Notes: generated by a model not told the origin, from the letters alone. Positions 1-6,057 are shown, counted from the first letter of the stretch. The stretch: 7,558 bases of DNA from CAYLVJ01 sp964501525 (GCA_964501525.1 CAZCSI010000022.1:1-7558); one strand, 5' to 3'. A program made the numbers and translations.

Positions 1-3
1 TTG

Positions 4-76
4 GGTGGCTGAGGAGATTCGAACTCCCATCACTCCCTCCACAGAGGAGCGCTCTAACCATTGAGCTACAGCCACC
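4..76 (-). tRNA. tRNA-His (anticodon GTG)
   Basis: Cloverleaf: acceptor GTGGCTG/CAGCCAC, D stem GCTC/GAGC, anticodon stem CTCCT/GGGAG around loop CTGTGGA (anticodon GTG), variable loop TGAT, and T arm GGGAG-TTCGAAT-CTCCT. The histidine identity pair is visible: an encoded G at -1 (position 76) opposite discriminator C73 (position 4). The next three bases read CAA, so CCA is not encoded, unlike the neighbouring tRNA-Arg. It is separated from tRNA-Arg by 17 bases. Confidence 0.95.
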
Positions 77-93
77 ATTGTAAAACTACCGCT

Positions 94-168
94 TGGTGCC
101 CCCACCTGGACTCGAACCAGGATCCCAGGCTTAGAAGGCCCGTGTTCTATCCATTGAACTATGAGGGC
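94..168 (-). tRNA. tRNA-Arg (anticodon TCT)
   Basis: It folds as a complete cloverleaf: acceptor GCCCTCA/TGGGGGC (one G-T pair), D stem GTTC/GAAC, anticodon stem CGGGC/GCCTG around loop CTTCTAA (anticodon TCT, reading AGA/AGG), a 4-base variable loop, and T arm CCTGG-TTCGAGT-CCAGG. The discriminator is A and the 3' CCA is encoded. The body is 72 bases plus CCA. It is the first tRNA after the pil operon. Confidence 0.96.
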
Positions 169-199
169 AAATATTTATCTCCTAGAAACTTAAAGGTTA

Positions 200-227
200 A
201 AGAAAGCTCACACATAAAAACTTTCTT
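200..227 (-). other. Inverted repeat in the tRNA leader
   Basis: AAGAAAG and CTTTCTT are perfect 7-base complements around a 14-base AT-rich loop. It lies between the tRNA promoter and tRNA-Arg. The stem is AT-rich and is followed by TAACC rather than a T-run, so a terminator role is weak. It may be a precursor structure removed during 5' maturation, or chance. Confidence 0.35.
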
Positions 228-243
228 GCACATCACTAAAGTA

Positions 244-273
244 ATTGTAGAGTAAACAAGGGGTCTTAGTCAA
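244..273 (-). promoter_or_regulatory. Sigma70-type promoter for the tRNA-Arg/tRNA-His pair
   Basis: Minus-strand TTGACT (273-268) and TACAAT (249-244) are separated by exactly 18 bases, each matching five of six consensus positions. The -35 covers the last codons and stop of the membrane-protein gene (GTTGACTAA). The start would be near 237, about 70 bases before mature tRNA-Arg. Because I see no terminator after the pil operon, read-through from pil may also feed the tRNAs. Confidence 0.65.
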
Positions 274-634
274 CAGTATACCCTTCTTCGCTCTCTTCTT
301 GGCTGGTTTCTTCTTGAATAACTTCTTCCTGACTTATTTCTTCCTCGGGCAGCTTGATAAGGTTAAAGTATTCTTTATCTTCCAGTCCCCCTGACTCCTC
401 TCTTTCTTTGTCCAATCTTTCAACCGCCCTTTCTATAAGCTGTCTGTCAACCCCCAATTGGGAGCTCTCAGCAACTATAACATCTGGAAAGGCGTAATGA
501 TAATAAATAACAAGTCCGAAAAAAGCCTCAATCAAGAAAAAGAAAATATAAAACAGGAAGGCCCTGCGCACTATAGTTTTAGGCAGTCTTTTTAGAAAAT
601 TAACAATTTTCTTAAGATTAATCTTAAGGCGCAT
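266..634 (-). CDS. Small one-pass membrane protein with acidic Ser-Gln-Glu-Glu tail, unknown function
   Basis: A 122-residue protein I cannot assign to a named family. It begins with a strongly basic segment (MRLKINLKKIVNFLKRLPKT and onward, to about 25) and has one aromatic-rich hydrophobic helix (about 25-48). An amphipathic charged segment with RQLIERAVERLDKEREESGG (84 and before) follows, and it ends in a low-complexity acidic tail with repeated S-Q-E-E / I-Q-E-E units (about 97-117). By the positive-inside rule the tail faces outward. It overlaps the pilO stop by 11 bases and is therefore almost certainly cotranslated with pilMNO. It occupies the slot where diderm pil operons have pilP, but it lacks a lipoprotein box. 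Role inferred only from position: an accessory part of the alignment complex. The ATG at 634 is the only Met; its ribosome site is weak (GAAG, 9 bases away). It ends in TAA. Confidence 0.75.
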   Translation of the reverse strand: MRLKINLKKIVNFLKRLPKTIVRRAFLFYIFFFLIEAFFGLVIYYHYAFPDVIVAESSQLGVDRQLIERAVERLDKEREESGGLEDKEYFNLIKLPEEEISQEEVIQEETSQEESEEGYTVD

Positions 635-1148
635 AAGATAAAACTTCAGTTAAAATAGTGAACTGCACCGACTCTTGATAAGTAGAAATATTTAAACCCT
701 CAACCCTCACCAGGTAGTGAACATGCTCCAATTTGTCCAAGAAGCGAAGACAGGAAGCAACCTGCCCTTCAACTGTTATTCTAACGCTGACAGGGTTTAT
801 CTTCTCTCCACTTCTGACCGGCTCCCGATTCAGAAACGTAATGTCAGCCTCTACCCCCGCCTCCTCCGCTATCTTTTCTATCTCTTCTACAAACTCAACA
901 GGAAGCTTGGGGTTGATAAAACAAGCTTTCAGAGTTTCAAACTCTTCAATAAGATGAGAGTTCCGACTGTGCCAAATAGAAACTTCTTTTTCTTTTTGTG
1001 CAGTTAAGGCTAGCTCTTTTTTGATGTCAGCCAATTGTTTAGAGGCTCCCTGGACTTGTAAAAAAAGATAAATATTGCCGGCGGCTCCCGCCGCAACCAG
1101 AGAGAGCAGCAGCACAATTAGAATCAGTGTTTTTTGCTCGGGGCTCAT
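624..1148 (-). CDS. pilO: Type IV pilus assembly protein PilO
   Basis: A 174-residue one-pass membrane protein and the partner of PilN in the alignment complex. It has a very short cytoplasmic tail (MSPEQK), a membrane helix at about 7-30, a coiled coil (QLADIKKELALTAQKEKEVS) and a C-terminal ferredoxin-like domain. Conserved PilO features include LPVEFVEEIEKIAEEAGV and the strand-turn pattern VRITVEGQVASCLRFLDKLE. The frame stays open upstream to 1238, but that would overlap pilN by almost 90 bases and add an atypical tail, so I reject it. ATG at 1148 follows the pilN TAA by one base with AAGGA 11 bases ahead; ATG at 1157 (three residues longer, 8-base overlap) is also possible. It has two cysteines. 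It overlaps the next gene by 11 bases. No pilP or pilQ follows. Confidence 0.92.
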   Translation of the reverse strand: MSPEQKTLILIVLLLSLVAAGAAGNIYLFLQVQGASKQLADIKKELALTAQKEKEVSIWHSRNSHLIEEFETLKACFINPKLPVEFVEEIEKIAEEAGVEADITFLNREPVRSGEKINPVSVRITVEGQVASCLRFLDKLEHVHYLVRVEGLNISTYQESVQFTILTEVLSYAP

Positions 1149-1149
1149 T

Positions 1150-1701
1150 TTATTCATGGTCCTTAACAATAAACGAGACTGAAAACTCAATATCAACTCT
1201 TTTAACCCAACTGGAAGGGGGAAAGGAGACAGAGTCAAACTCCTGCTCTAAGTTGTCTTTGAGCTCAAGCAGCAAGTTGCGATTTGGAGAGTACCCGGAA
1301 AGGGATACTTTTGATTCTTCTGCCTGATAAGAAAGGTTGTAAACAGCAACTTTTTCAGGCTTGGCTTGATTTATACGCTCTAAAACGTTAATGGCGGAAG
1401 TGTATTCCGATTCATAAAAGACAACCTTTTCCGCTGCTTGATTAAAAAGAGCGATCTCCTCTTTCAATTCTTCTTCTTGGGAGGAGATGATTTTCCCTTG
1501 AGCCCTTTCTAAAATCTTTTCTTCGAAAACAATCTTACCCCTCAAACTGAAGAGGGTCCCGCACAACATCAAAGCAAGAGAAGCCAAAAGGGTTAAAAAA
1601 ACAAAACCCAAAATCAAAAACTCTTTTATCTTTCTTTCTCTTCTTAGCTTGTACCTCTCTTCTTGTGGAAGAAGATTAATCATAATAGTCTTTTTTACCA
1701 T
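1150..1701 (-). CDS. pilN: Type IV pilus assembly protein PilN
   Basis: A 183-residue one-pass membrane protein. The cytoplasmic tail carries INLLP at residues 8-12, the conserved peptide that sits in the groove of PilM, followed by a basic stretch (YKLRRERKIKEF). One membrane helix spans about 28-52. A charged coiled-coil-like segment (about 55-105) leads to a small ferredoxin-like C-terminal domain (VAVYNLSYQAEESKVSLSGYS and onward), which pairs with PilO. I chose ATG at 1701, which overlaps the pilM stop as TGATG and has GAGGAAGGG upstream. A TTG three bases earlier is less likely. An internal ATG at 1680 would give the classical MINLLP start but has a poorer ribosome site. The gene ends in TAA one base before the chosen pilO start. 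Confidence 0.93.
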   Translation of the reverse strand: MVKKTIMINLLPQEERYKLRRERKIKEFLILGFVFLTLLASLALMLCGTLFSLRGKIVFEEKILERAQGKIISSQEEELKEEIALFNQAAEKVVFYESEYTSAINVLERINQAKPEKVAVYNLSYQAEESKVSLSGYSPNRNLLLELKDNLEQEFDSVSFPPSSWVKRVDIEFSVSFIVKDHE

Positions 1702-2843
1702 CAAAACCCTTCCTCTTGTTCTTCCCTTACCCCCCTAAGGGCTAAGCCTAAAGCAGTAGTGTATTTCAAGGATTGGTCCCGGCTCATTTTGGGACTTCTC
1801 TTGGAAGGGTCGGGGATGATATTAACCCAGGGATCAGCCCTTTCAACTGTTGTCCACAAATGTTCTTCTAAAAAAGCGGGTAAACCCTTCATAGAGGCTC
1901 CGCCTCCGCAAAGAAGAATCTTGTCTATTGTTCTTTTATCAACAGAAAGGTGCTCGTGCGAGGCATGTGTTAAGTAAAAACTTTCACATCTTTCAATCTG
2001 CTCTATCAAATCCGTCAAGGGAGGAATAAGAGCGTCGAATACGCCTCCCGCAACTTCTTTCTTAACGCCCTCTCCATTCTTAAATCTGATCACAATATCC
2101 TTGTCCAGTCCGAACCTTTTCTTTAATTCTCTGGCCGCTTTAGTAGAAACTTCAAACTCCTTAGCAATGGCCCTGTCAAAGGTGCTTCCGCATACCATGC
2201 TCGAGGAAATAAACCTCAAACTGTGGCCGGCAAAGACAACAAAACGGGTTTTGTTTCCCCCCAGCTCAATAATGAAAACTCTGCTGTCAATTTTTTCATC
2301 CTTGACAACTGCCCGGGTTACGGCCTGAGACTCTATCTCAAAACAAACCGGATTGAGACCCGCTTTCTCCAGTACGGAGAAGTAGGGGTCGACTACATCT
2401 TTTGGCAAAGCAGAAATTAAAATATCAAGATGGTCCAAACTATCTACGATGGGCTCCACTACTTGAAAATCCAGATAAACCTCGTCTTTGGGTACGGGAA
2501 TGTATTTTTCGGCTTCAAAATAAACAGCTTTTCTAATCTGAGACAGCTCCATCTTCGGCATCTGGATTACCTGAACAAAAGCTTTTTCTTCAGGTAAGGA
2601 CGCCACCACATCTTTTGTCTTTAATTTCCCTTTTGCTTTTGTCAACATTTTCTGAAGTGCATCTACGAGTGCCTTTTCCTTCAAAATGTTTCCCTCCTTA
2701 ACAATCCCGGGTTCCAGGAAAAATTCATCAAAATAGGCCAGTTCAAAACCTCGCCTTTTTGCTTTAAGCTTCAACACCTTGATGGAATAGTCTGAGATAT
2801 CTAAACCAAAGGCATTGCTTTTTAAGTTCAAAAAATTAAACAT
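1701..2843 (-). CDS. pilM: Type IV pilus assembly actin-like ATPase PilM
   Basis: A 380-residue cytoplasmic actin-fold protein that nucleates the PilM-PilN-PilO alignment complex by binding the PilN N-terminus. The phosphate-1 segment is FGLDISDYSIKVLKL (12-26), the phosphate-2 segment IIELGGNKTRFVVF (191-204) and the adenosine segment ILLCGGGASMKGLPAFLEE (309-327); the C-terminal ALGLALRG is also typical. The SHS2-like insert region (about 77-160, including SLPEEKAFVQVIQMPKM and FEAEKYIPVP) is well conserved. Length is normal for the family (about 350-380). The phosphate-2 motif has Glu where many relatives have Asp. The ATG at 2843 has no clear Shine-Dalgarno; an ATG at 2847 is out of frame. 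The gene's TGA overlaps the pilN ATG by one base. Confidence 0.96.
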   Translation of the reverse strand: MFNFLNLKSNAFGLDISDYSIKVLKLKAKRRGFELAYFDEFFLEPGIVKEGNILKEKALVDALQKMLTKAKGKLKTKDVVASLPEEKAFVQVIQMPKMELSQIRKAVYFEAEKYIPVPKDEVYLDFQVVEPIVDSLDHLDILISALPKDVVDPYFSVLEKAGLNPVCFEIESQAVTRAVVKDEKIDSRVFIIELGGNKTRFVVFAGHSLRFISSSMVCGSTFDRAIAKEFEVSTKAARELKKRFGLDKDIVIRFKNGEGVKKEVAGGVFDALIPPLTDLIEQIERCESFYLTHASHEHLSVDKRTIDKILLCGGGASMKGLPAFLEEHLWTTVERADPWVNIIPDPSKRSPKMSRDQSLKYTTALGLALRGVREEQEEGF

Positions 2844-2859
2844 ACATCAGTGCGTAGAG

Positions 2860-2873
2860 TCCTGAATACAGGA
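2860..2873 (-). other. Small perfect hairpin in the pilM leader
   Basis: The sequence TCCTG-TATT-CAGGA forms a perfect 5-bp stem with a 4-base loop, 16 bases before the pilM start codon and downstream of the probable promoter. The left arm also overlaps the palindrome AGGATCCT. There is no T-run after it, so it is not a terminator. It could protect the pilM mRNA 5' end, act as a processing site between the pilin and pilMNO parts of the message, or be chance. Confidence 0.4.
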
Positions 2874-2889
2874 TCCTAATGTCTCATTT

Positions 2890-2900
2890 ATTGTAGCACA
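2890..2900 (-). promoter_or_regulatory. Probable internal promoter for pilM-pilN-pilO (extended -10)
   Basis: On the minus strand the bases TGTGCTACAAT form an extended -10 element (TGC directly before TACAAT, five of six matches to TATAAT). It sits 46 bases before the pilM ATG, in the only sizeable gap of the operon. There is no good -35 at 16-18 bases; the region there is AT-rich, which extended -10 promoters tolerate. Transcription would start near 2883. This suggests that pilMNO can be expressed apart from the minor pilins, but it is sequence-only evidence. Confidence 0.5.
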
Positions 2901-2908
2901 AAAGAAAT

Positions 2909-4177
2909 TCATTTTATTTCTTCCCATCGGCTTACACTCCATCCTCCACCCGTCCCCGAAACAAAGTTCGATTCAGCCAGACCTGATTCATACTCTACAA
3001 CAGCGTTATTATCCAGATAAACCTTGTACCCGGTAACCTCTCTGCAGTCAATGTTGTTTCTAAGAACAATCAGCCCCTGCGTGGTATAAAATATAGCCGC
3101 TTCAGCATTATTATTGACACGAACGGCAGGATTATCCAGATCGTCTTTTTCTGGATGAGTGGAAAGTATCATCAGGTAGCTGCCTTCTTGTCCTGTTCCG
3201 GACAGGTGGGCATTGTTTCTGACCTTCACCTTGCCATCAGCCATCATGATTCCGCTCGATGACCCATAAGTTTCAGGGTCCAGGCTGATAACCGCATTGT
3301 TAGTTATATCTATCCCGCCGGTTACCCATACAGTACCCGTAATACGCAGATCCGCCCTGTTTCCAAAACTAAGATTGCCTTCAATTTTTACCGGTCCCAA
3401 GTATGTGGTCTCTCTGGCAGGCACCTGGTGGTCGCCCGCAATAATATTTCCTTCTTCTTCTATATCTGTTTTCCAATTATCAACCTGGTCCTGAGAAATA
3501 GGCAGAGGTTCTACAGGGATCTCTTCTGCCTGGGAGGAAACGGCTCCGCCTATCGTACAATCACCCACGCCTCCTCCCTCCACATAAGTAAAATCCCCTC
3601 CTATATCAGAGCCGTCGCAGTTATAGGCTTTGGCGTTTTCGCCTACGATAAGTCCTTCGATGCGGTTTCCGTTCTGAGCTACAATAGCGGTGTTGTCAAC
3701 TTGACCCTTTCCACCCTTTACCGCTATGATGCTCCCGTTAGAATATACGTTTCCTTTGATGCGAGCGTTGTTGCCCATCAGAATACCCCCTTCTCCCGCC
3801 TGCGCCCCGTAATAAAATGATATTTCATCGGAGGTTACTTCATAAACAATCTCTACTTTTCTTTTCTGCCCTTCAACATCGCCTATGGACCTGATTGTCC
3901 TGGCGCCTCCTACCTTATCCGAGATACTGACCTCCACCTCGCCTTCATCGGTTTGAAAAGTATAGGAGCTCTGCCAGGGCAGGTCTTTTCTAAACCTCAG
4001 AAGGGCGTCTTCTATCCCCGATTCAGCCAAATAATAGGCGCGGACAGAGTTGTAAGAACGGTATGAAGCTTTTGTGCCCTGCAAAACCAGTAAAGAGGTA
4101 AAAACGCCCAATAAGATCAGGCTGGACAAAAGAATAATGGAGGTTAAAAAAGCAGCGAATCCTTTGTTATTAAACAT
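2909..4177 (-). CDS. PilX/GspK-like minor pilin with large Asn-rich beta-helix-like domain
   Basis: A 422-residue exported protein. The N-terminus MFNNKG|FAAFLTSII plus a hydrophobic stretch to about residue 33 resembles a prepilin, but position +5 is Leu rather than Glu. RAYYLAESGIEDALLRF (46-62) matches the PilX/GspK N-terminal pattern of an Ala-Glu-Ser/Ala-Gly helix. From about residue 130 the chain is rich in Gly, Asn and short beta strands, with a recurring N-N-A turn (136-138, 293-295, 321-323, 356-358, 390-392, plus variants at 273-275 and 374-376). This looks like a right-handed beta-helix or bactofilin-like fold with an Asn ladder. Three cysteines occur (187, 207, 378). It follows the J/W gene by 3 bases and ends in TGA. 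Role inferred: tip subunit that starts the pilus and perhaps contacts surfaces. The Shine-Dalgarno is weak (AGAAG). Confidence 0.83.
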   Translation of the reverse strand: MFNNKGFAAFLTSIILLSSLILLGVFTSLLVLQGTKASYRSYNSVRAYYLAESGIEDALLRFRKDLPWQSSYTFQTDEGEVEVSISDKVGGARTIRSIGDVEGQKRKVEIVYEVTSDEISFYYGAQAGEGGILMGNNARIKGNVYSNGSIIAVKGGKGQVDNTAIVAQNGNRIEGLIVGENAKAYNCDGSDIGGDFTYVEGGGVGDCTIGGAVSSQAEEIPVEPLPISQDQVDNWKTDIEEEGNIIAGDHQVPARETTYLGPVKIEGNLSFGNRADLRITGTVWVTGGIDITNNAVISLDPETYGSSSGIMMADGKVKVRNNAHLSGTGQEGSYLMILSTHPEKDDLDNPAVRVNNNAEAAIFYTTQGLIVLRNNIDCREVTGYKVYLDNNAVVEYESGLAESNFVSGTGGGWSVSRWEEIK

Positions 4178-4180
4178 ATA

Positions 4181-4696
4181 TTAGTATCTTCTTAAAGAAA
4201 CAGTTGAGTTTAAGTTGACGGAAACATCAAGTTCCTTCTTATTGTTCGGATTCTCGTGGGAAAGTGCCAGGTTGATGGTAACCGAACCCGGGTCGCCCGC
4301 GCTCTGTTCTATGAAAAAGCTGTCTACTACAACATTTTCTCCCGTCAAAAGCATAGGAGGCTCAAACTCTTTTTTAATACAAATCCCTTGTCCGCACTGG
4401 TAGAAATCAATATAAGTTGAGGCTTCTCCTTCTGGAATCCCCTTCTTGGTCTCCAACGAAAGCTGGCTGGAATCAGTAGTCGGAGTATAGATACCCTGCG
4501 AATTCCTTGTCTCTTTTACAATACGAGCAAGCGTAAGCCGAGCGCTACTGGTTATTCTTTCAGTCGCTTCTATCTTCGCCCTGGTAATAATCACCCAATA
4601 AAGCAAAGAGCTGAGCCCTAAGATAACCACGCTCAATACGCCTATGTATATCAACAGCTCTATAAGGGTGAATCCTTTTTCTCTGTCAGGTATCAT
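4181..4696 (-). CDS. Prepilin-like protein, GspJ/PilW-type minor pilin
   Basis: A 171-residue pilin-like protein with leader MIPDREKG cut before FTLIELLIYIGVL (Glu at +5). After the membrane helix comes the segment around residues 39-65 (ITRAKIEATERITSSARLTL, then ARIVKETRNSQGI), the long amphipathic helix characteristic of PilW/GspJ proteins. Two cysteines in YQCGQGICIK, six positions apart, could form a small disulfide loop once exported. The start is ATG at 4696, because GGAG lies exactly 6 bases upstream; an in-frame TTG at 4708 would sit right at that ribosome site and overlap the previous gene. The gene begins 2 bases after the PilV-like stop and ends (TAA) 3 bases before the PilX-like gene, which points to translational coupling. 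The specific subtype is inferred from order and helix pattern. Confidence 0.87.
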   Translation of the reverse strand: MIPDREKGFTLIELLIYIGVLSVVILGLSSLLYWVIITRAKIEATERITSSARLTLARIVKETRNSQGIYTPTTDSSQLSLETKKGIPEGEASTYIDFYQCGQGICIKKEFEPPMLLTGENVVVDSFFIEQSAGDPGSVTINLALSHENPNNKKELDVSVNLNSTVSLRRY

Positions 4697-4698
4697 AA

Positions 4699-5181
4699 TT
4701 ATCTCCAATTGGTCACGTAAAAAGAAGAGGTAAAAAGCTTGTTATCGGGCGCCTCGATAGTAACAATCACCTTACGGGTATCCGCATCAACGCTGCCTCC
4801 GCTTGACACCATATCCCCGTTTGAGTCCCTATTTACCTCATGCAGCACCACCCATCGGGTCATGCTTTGTTTGTCCTCTCTTCCGGAGACGAGAACCCAT
4901 TCACCGGATATTTTTTCAGGATGGTACTCTGCTTCCAGCTCGAGAACCCCCACTCCATCAACAGACCATTCCGTATTGTCTTTAAAGCTCCTTACCTCTT
5001 CTATCGTGGTCCTAAGCAAAGACTCTGCCCGAAAAGAATTTTGATTAACACGTACGGTTTTAAGAAAAAAGGAAATTAGACCCAATATGGAGCTGAAAGC
5101 AATAACAACTATCACGGAAGCTATTAAAACCTCTATAACAGAAAATCCTTTTTCTATTTTGTGTTTAGAGATCATTCCCAT
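4699..5181 (-). CDS. Prepilin-like protein, GspI/PilV-type minor pilin
   Basis: A 160-residue pilin-like protein. Residues 12-19 are the cleavage motif G|FSVIEVL with Glu at +5, followed by a hydrophobic helix to about residue 38 and the motif ESLLRTTIEEVRSF. That pattern (hydrophobic helix, then AxxLLxxxIEEVR) is typical of the GspI/PilV group. The remainder is a beta-rich domain ending in SSFYVTNWR, with no cysteine. The ATG at 5181 has GGGGGA about 6 bases upstream. A second ATG at 5175 would make an ATGA overlap with the previous stop, but its upstream sequence fits less well. It is the second of four consecutive minor pilins and lies two bases ahead of the J/W-type gene. Assignment to PilV/GspI rests on the motif and on gene order; membership of the prepilin family is certain. 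Confidence 0.86.
   Translation of the reverse strand: MGMISKHKIEKGFSVIEVLIASVIVVIAFSSILGLISFFLKTVRVNQNSFRAESLLRTTIEEVRSFKDNTEWSVDGVGVLELEAEYHPEKISGEWVLVSGREDKQSMTRWVVLHEVNRDSNGDMVSSGGSVDADTRKVIVTIEAPDNKLFTSSFYVTNWR
4703..4706 (-). promoter_or_regulatory. Shine-Dalgarno deciding the PilW-like start
   Basis: GGAG followed by ATAATT and ATG at 4696 has ideal 6-base spacing. It overlaps the in-frame TTG at 4708, ruling that out as the natural start. It lies inside the last codons of the PilV-like gene, so the two are probably coupled. Confidence 0.65.
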
Positions 5182-6056
5182 ATCAGTTCCCCCGTATAAA
5201 TAGAAGAACTGTTTGTGTTTAGCCCGTCAGCCGAATAGCTGATGAGCGGACCGCTTGAATCACCGCTGAGACTGACAGAAAGAGCTTTATCGTTGTATCT
5301 TCTGTCTCTGTGAATACAAAACTCCGTATCCGGGTTATTTAAGCGTTGTGTCTGAAGGGTCAACCGCTGCAAAGAATCGTCAACCTCAATCTCTCCCTGC
5401 CAATAAAACTGATCCCCCCGCATATTGGAATCCATTGGTATCTCGTATTCATAAACCGAACCATTGTATTCAAAGCTGAGAATTACTGATTCGGTCAATA
5501 CGTCTATTGTCCTTGTATAGCTAAAATGAACATGGCGTGAGTCCTTGTTTCTTGACTCGTCAGAAGGAGAGCCGGAATCCTTCATATCGATCTGTCCCAT
5601 TCTGCTAACATATACTGTTTTTGTTTTTTCCAAATCCCGCGCAGAGGCTAAGGCAACATAGCCCCAGCTTGAAGTTTCCCCTGTAATTTTCTGAAAAACA
5701 ACTTCGTTTCCCTCGGCTAAGGATATGGTCTCAAGCCGTATATCGGAAGGAAAAAAGTAATCTTCATCAAATGACGGGTCTCTCAGAGAATAACTGGACC
5801 CTTTAAAAAATATGAGCGCGTTCGGAGTGCTTTGGTCGTCAAAGTAAACCCCATATCGACTATCGTCTTGAGAACTAACGGTTCTTGTCCGAGCATCTTC
5901 CAAAAGAATAACCACTCTTTCCACCACCTCGTTCAATTCTGTTTCCGCCCGAAAAGAACTCAAAACCAATATTGAGATAGAAAACAAAACAATAACTATG
6001 GTTATAAGAACCAGAATCTCTATCAGGGTAAATCCTATATTTTTATCTTCTCTCAA
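5172..6056 (-). CDS. Prepilin-like protein, GspH/FimU-type minor pilin
   Basis: A secreted pilin-like protein of about 294 residues with a class III signal peptide: a short charged leader, then G|FTLIEIL with cleavage expected after the Gly and Glu at +5, then a hydrophobic helix of about 20 residues. The region after the helix (ETELNEVVERVVILLEDARTRTVSSQDDSRYGVYF) has the GspH/FimT pattern, in which an amphipathic helix precedes a beta-rich globular domain. It is longer than typical GspH/FimU proteins (about 150-200 residues). It has a single Cys near the C-terminus, so no internal disulfide. I chose TTG at 6056: a strong GAGGTGAT Shine-Dalgarno sits 5 bases ahead of it and would contain the alternative GTG start at 6062. 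It heads the H-I-J-K-like block and overlaps the next gene by 10 bases. It ends in TGA. It could be called FimU or PilH-like; major pilin is unlikely given its length and position. Confidence 0.85.
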   Translation of the reverse strand: MREDKNIGFTLIEILVLITIVIVLFSISILVLSSFRAETELNEVVERVVILLEDARTRTVSSQDDSRYGVYFDDQSTPNALIFFKGSSYSLRDPSFDEDYFFPSDIRLETISLAEGNEVVFQKITGETSSWGYVALASARDLEKTKTVYVSRMGQIDMKDSGSPSDESRNKDSRHVHFSYTRTIDVLTESVILSFEYNGSVYEYEIPMDSNMRGDQFYWQGEIEVDDSLQRLTLQTQRLNNPDTEFCIHRDRRYNDKALSVSLSGDSSGPLISYSADGLNTNSSSIYTGELIWE

Positions 6057-6057
6057 A

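Noticed and set aside
200..227. Rho-independent terminator after the pil operon
   Set aside because: The stem is AT-rich with a 14-base loop and there is no T-run after it on the minus strand.
61..255. Plus-strand ORF containing an LDSNQDP-like peptide
   Set aside because: It is an antisense reading through the tRNA-Arg and tRNA-His genes; such peptides are a known artefact of translating tRNA complements.
285..350. DNA microsatellite in the acidic tail
   Set aside because: The TTCTTC-like pattern is only the codon consequence of Glu-rich coding; units are irregular and show no pure tract prone to slippage.
717..1007. Plus-strand ORFs opposite pilO
   Set aside because: Shadow frames of pilO; overlapping each other, with no family features.
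1158..1238. Upstream extension of PilO
   Set aside because: It would overlap pilN by almost 90 bases, adds an atypical proline-rich tail before the usual short PilO N-terminus, and has no better ribosome site.
2860..2880. Terminator or mobile-element end between the PilX-like gene and pilM
   Set aside because: Only a 5-bp stem without a T-tract, and no matching repeat elsewhere in the window.
3428..3820. Plus-strand ORF of 130 codons opposite the PilX-like gene
   Set aside because: It lies wholly antisense to a gene with clear protein features, has no recognisable domain and no ribosome site context.
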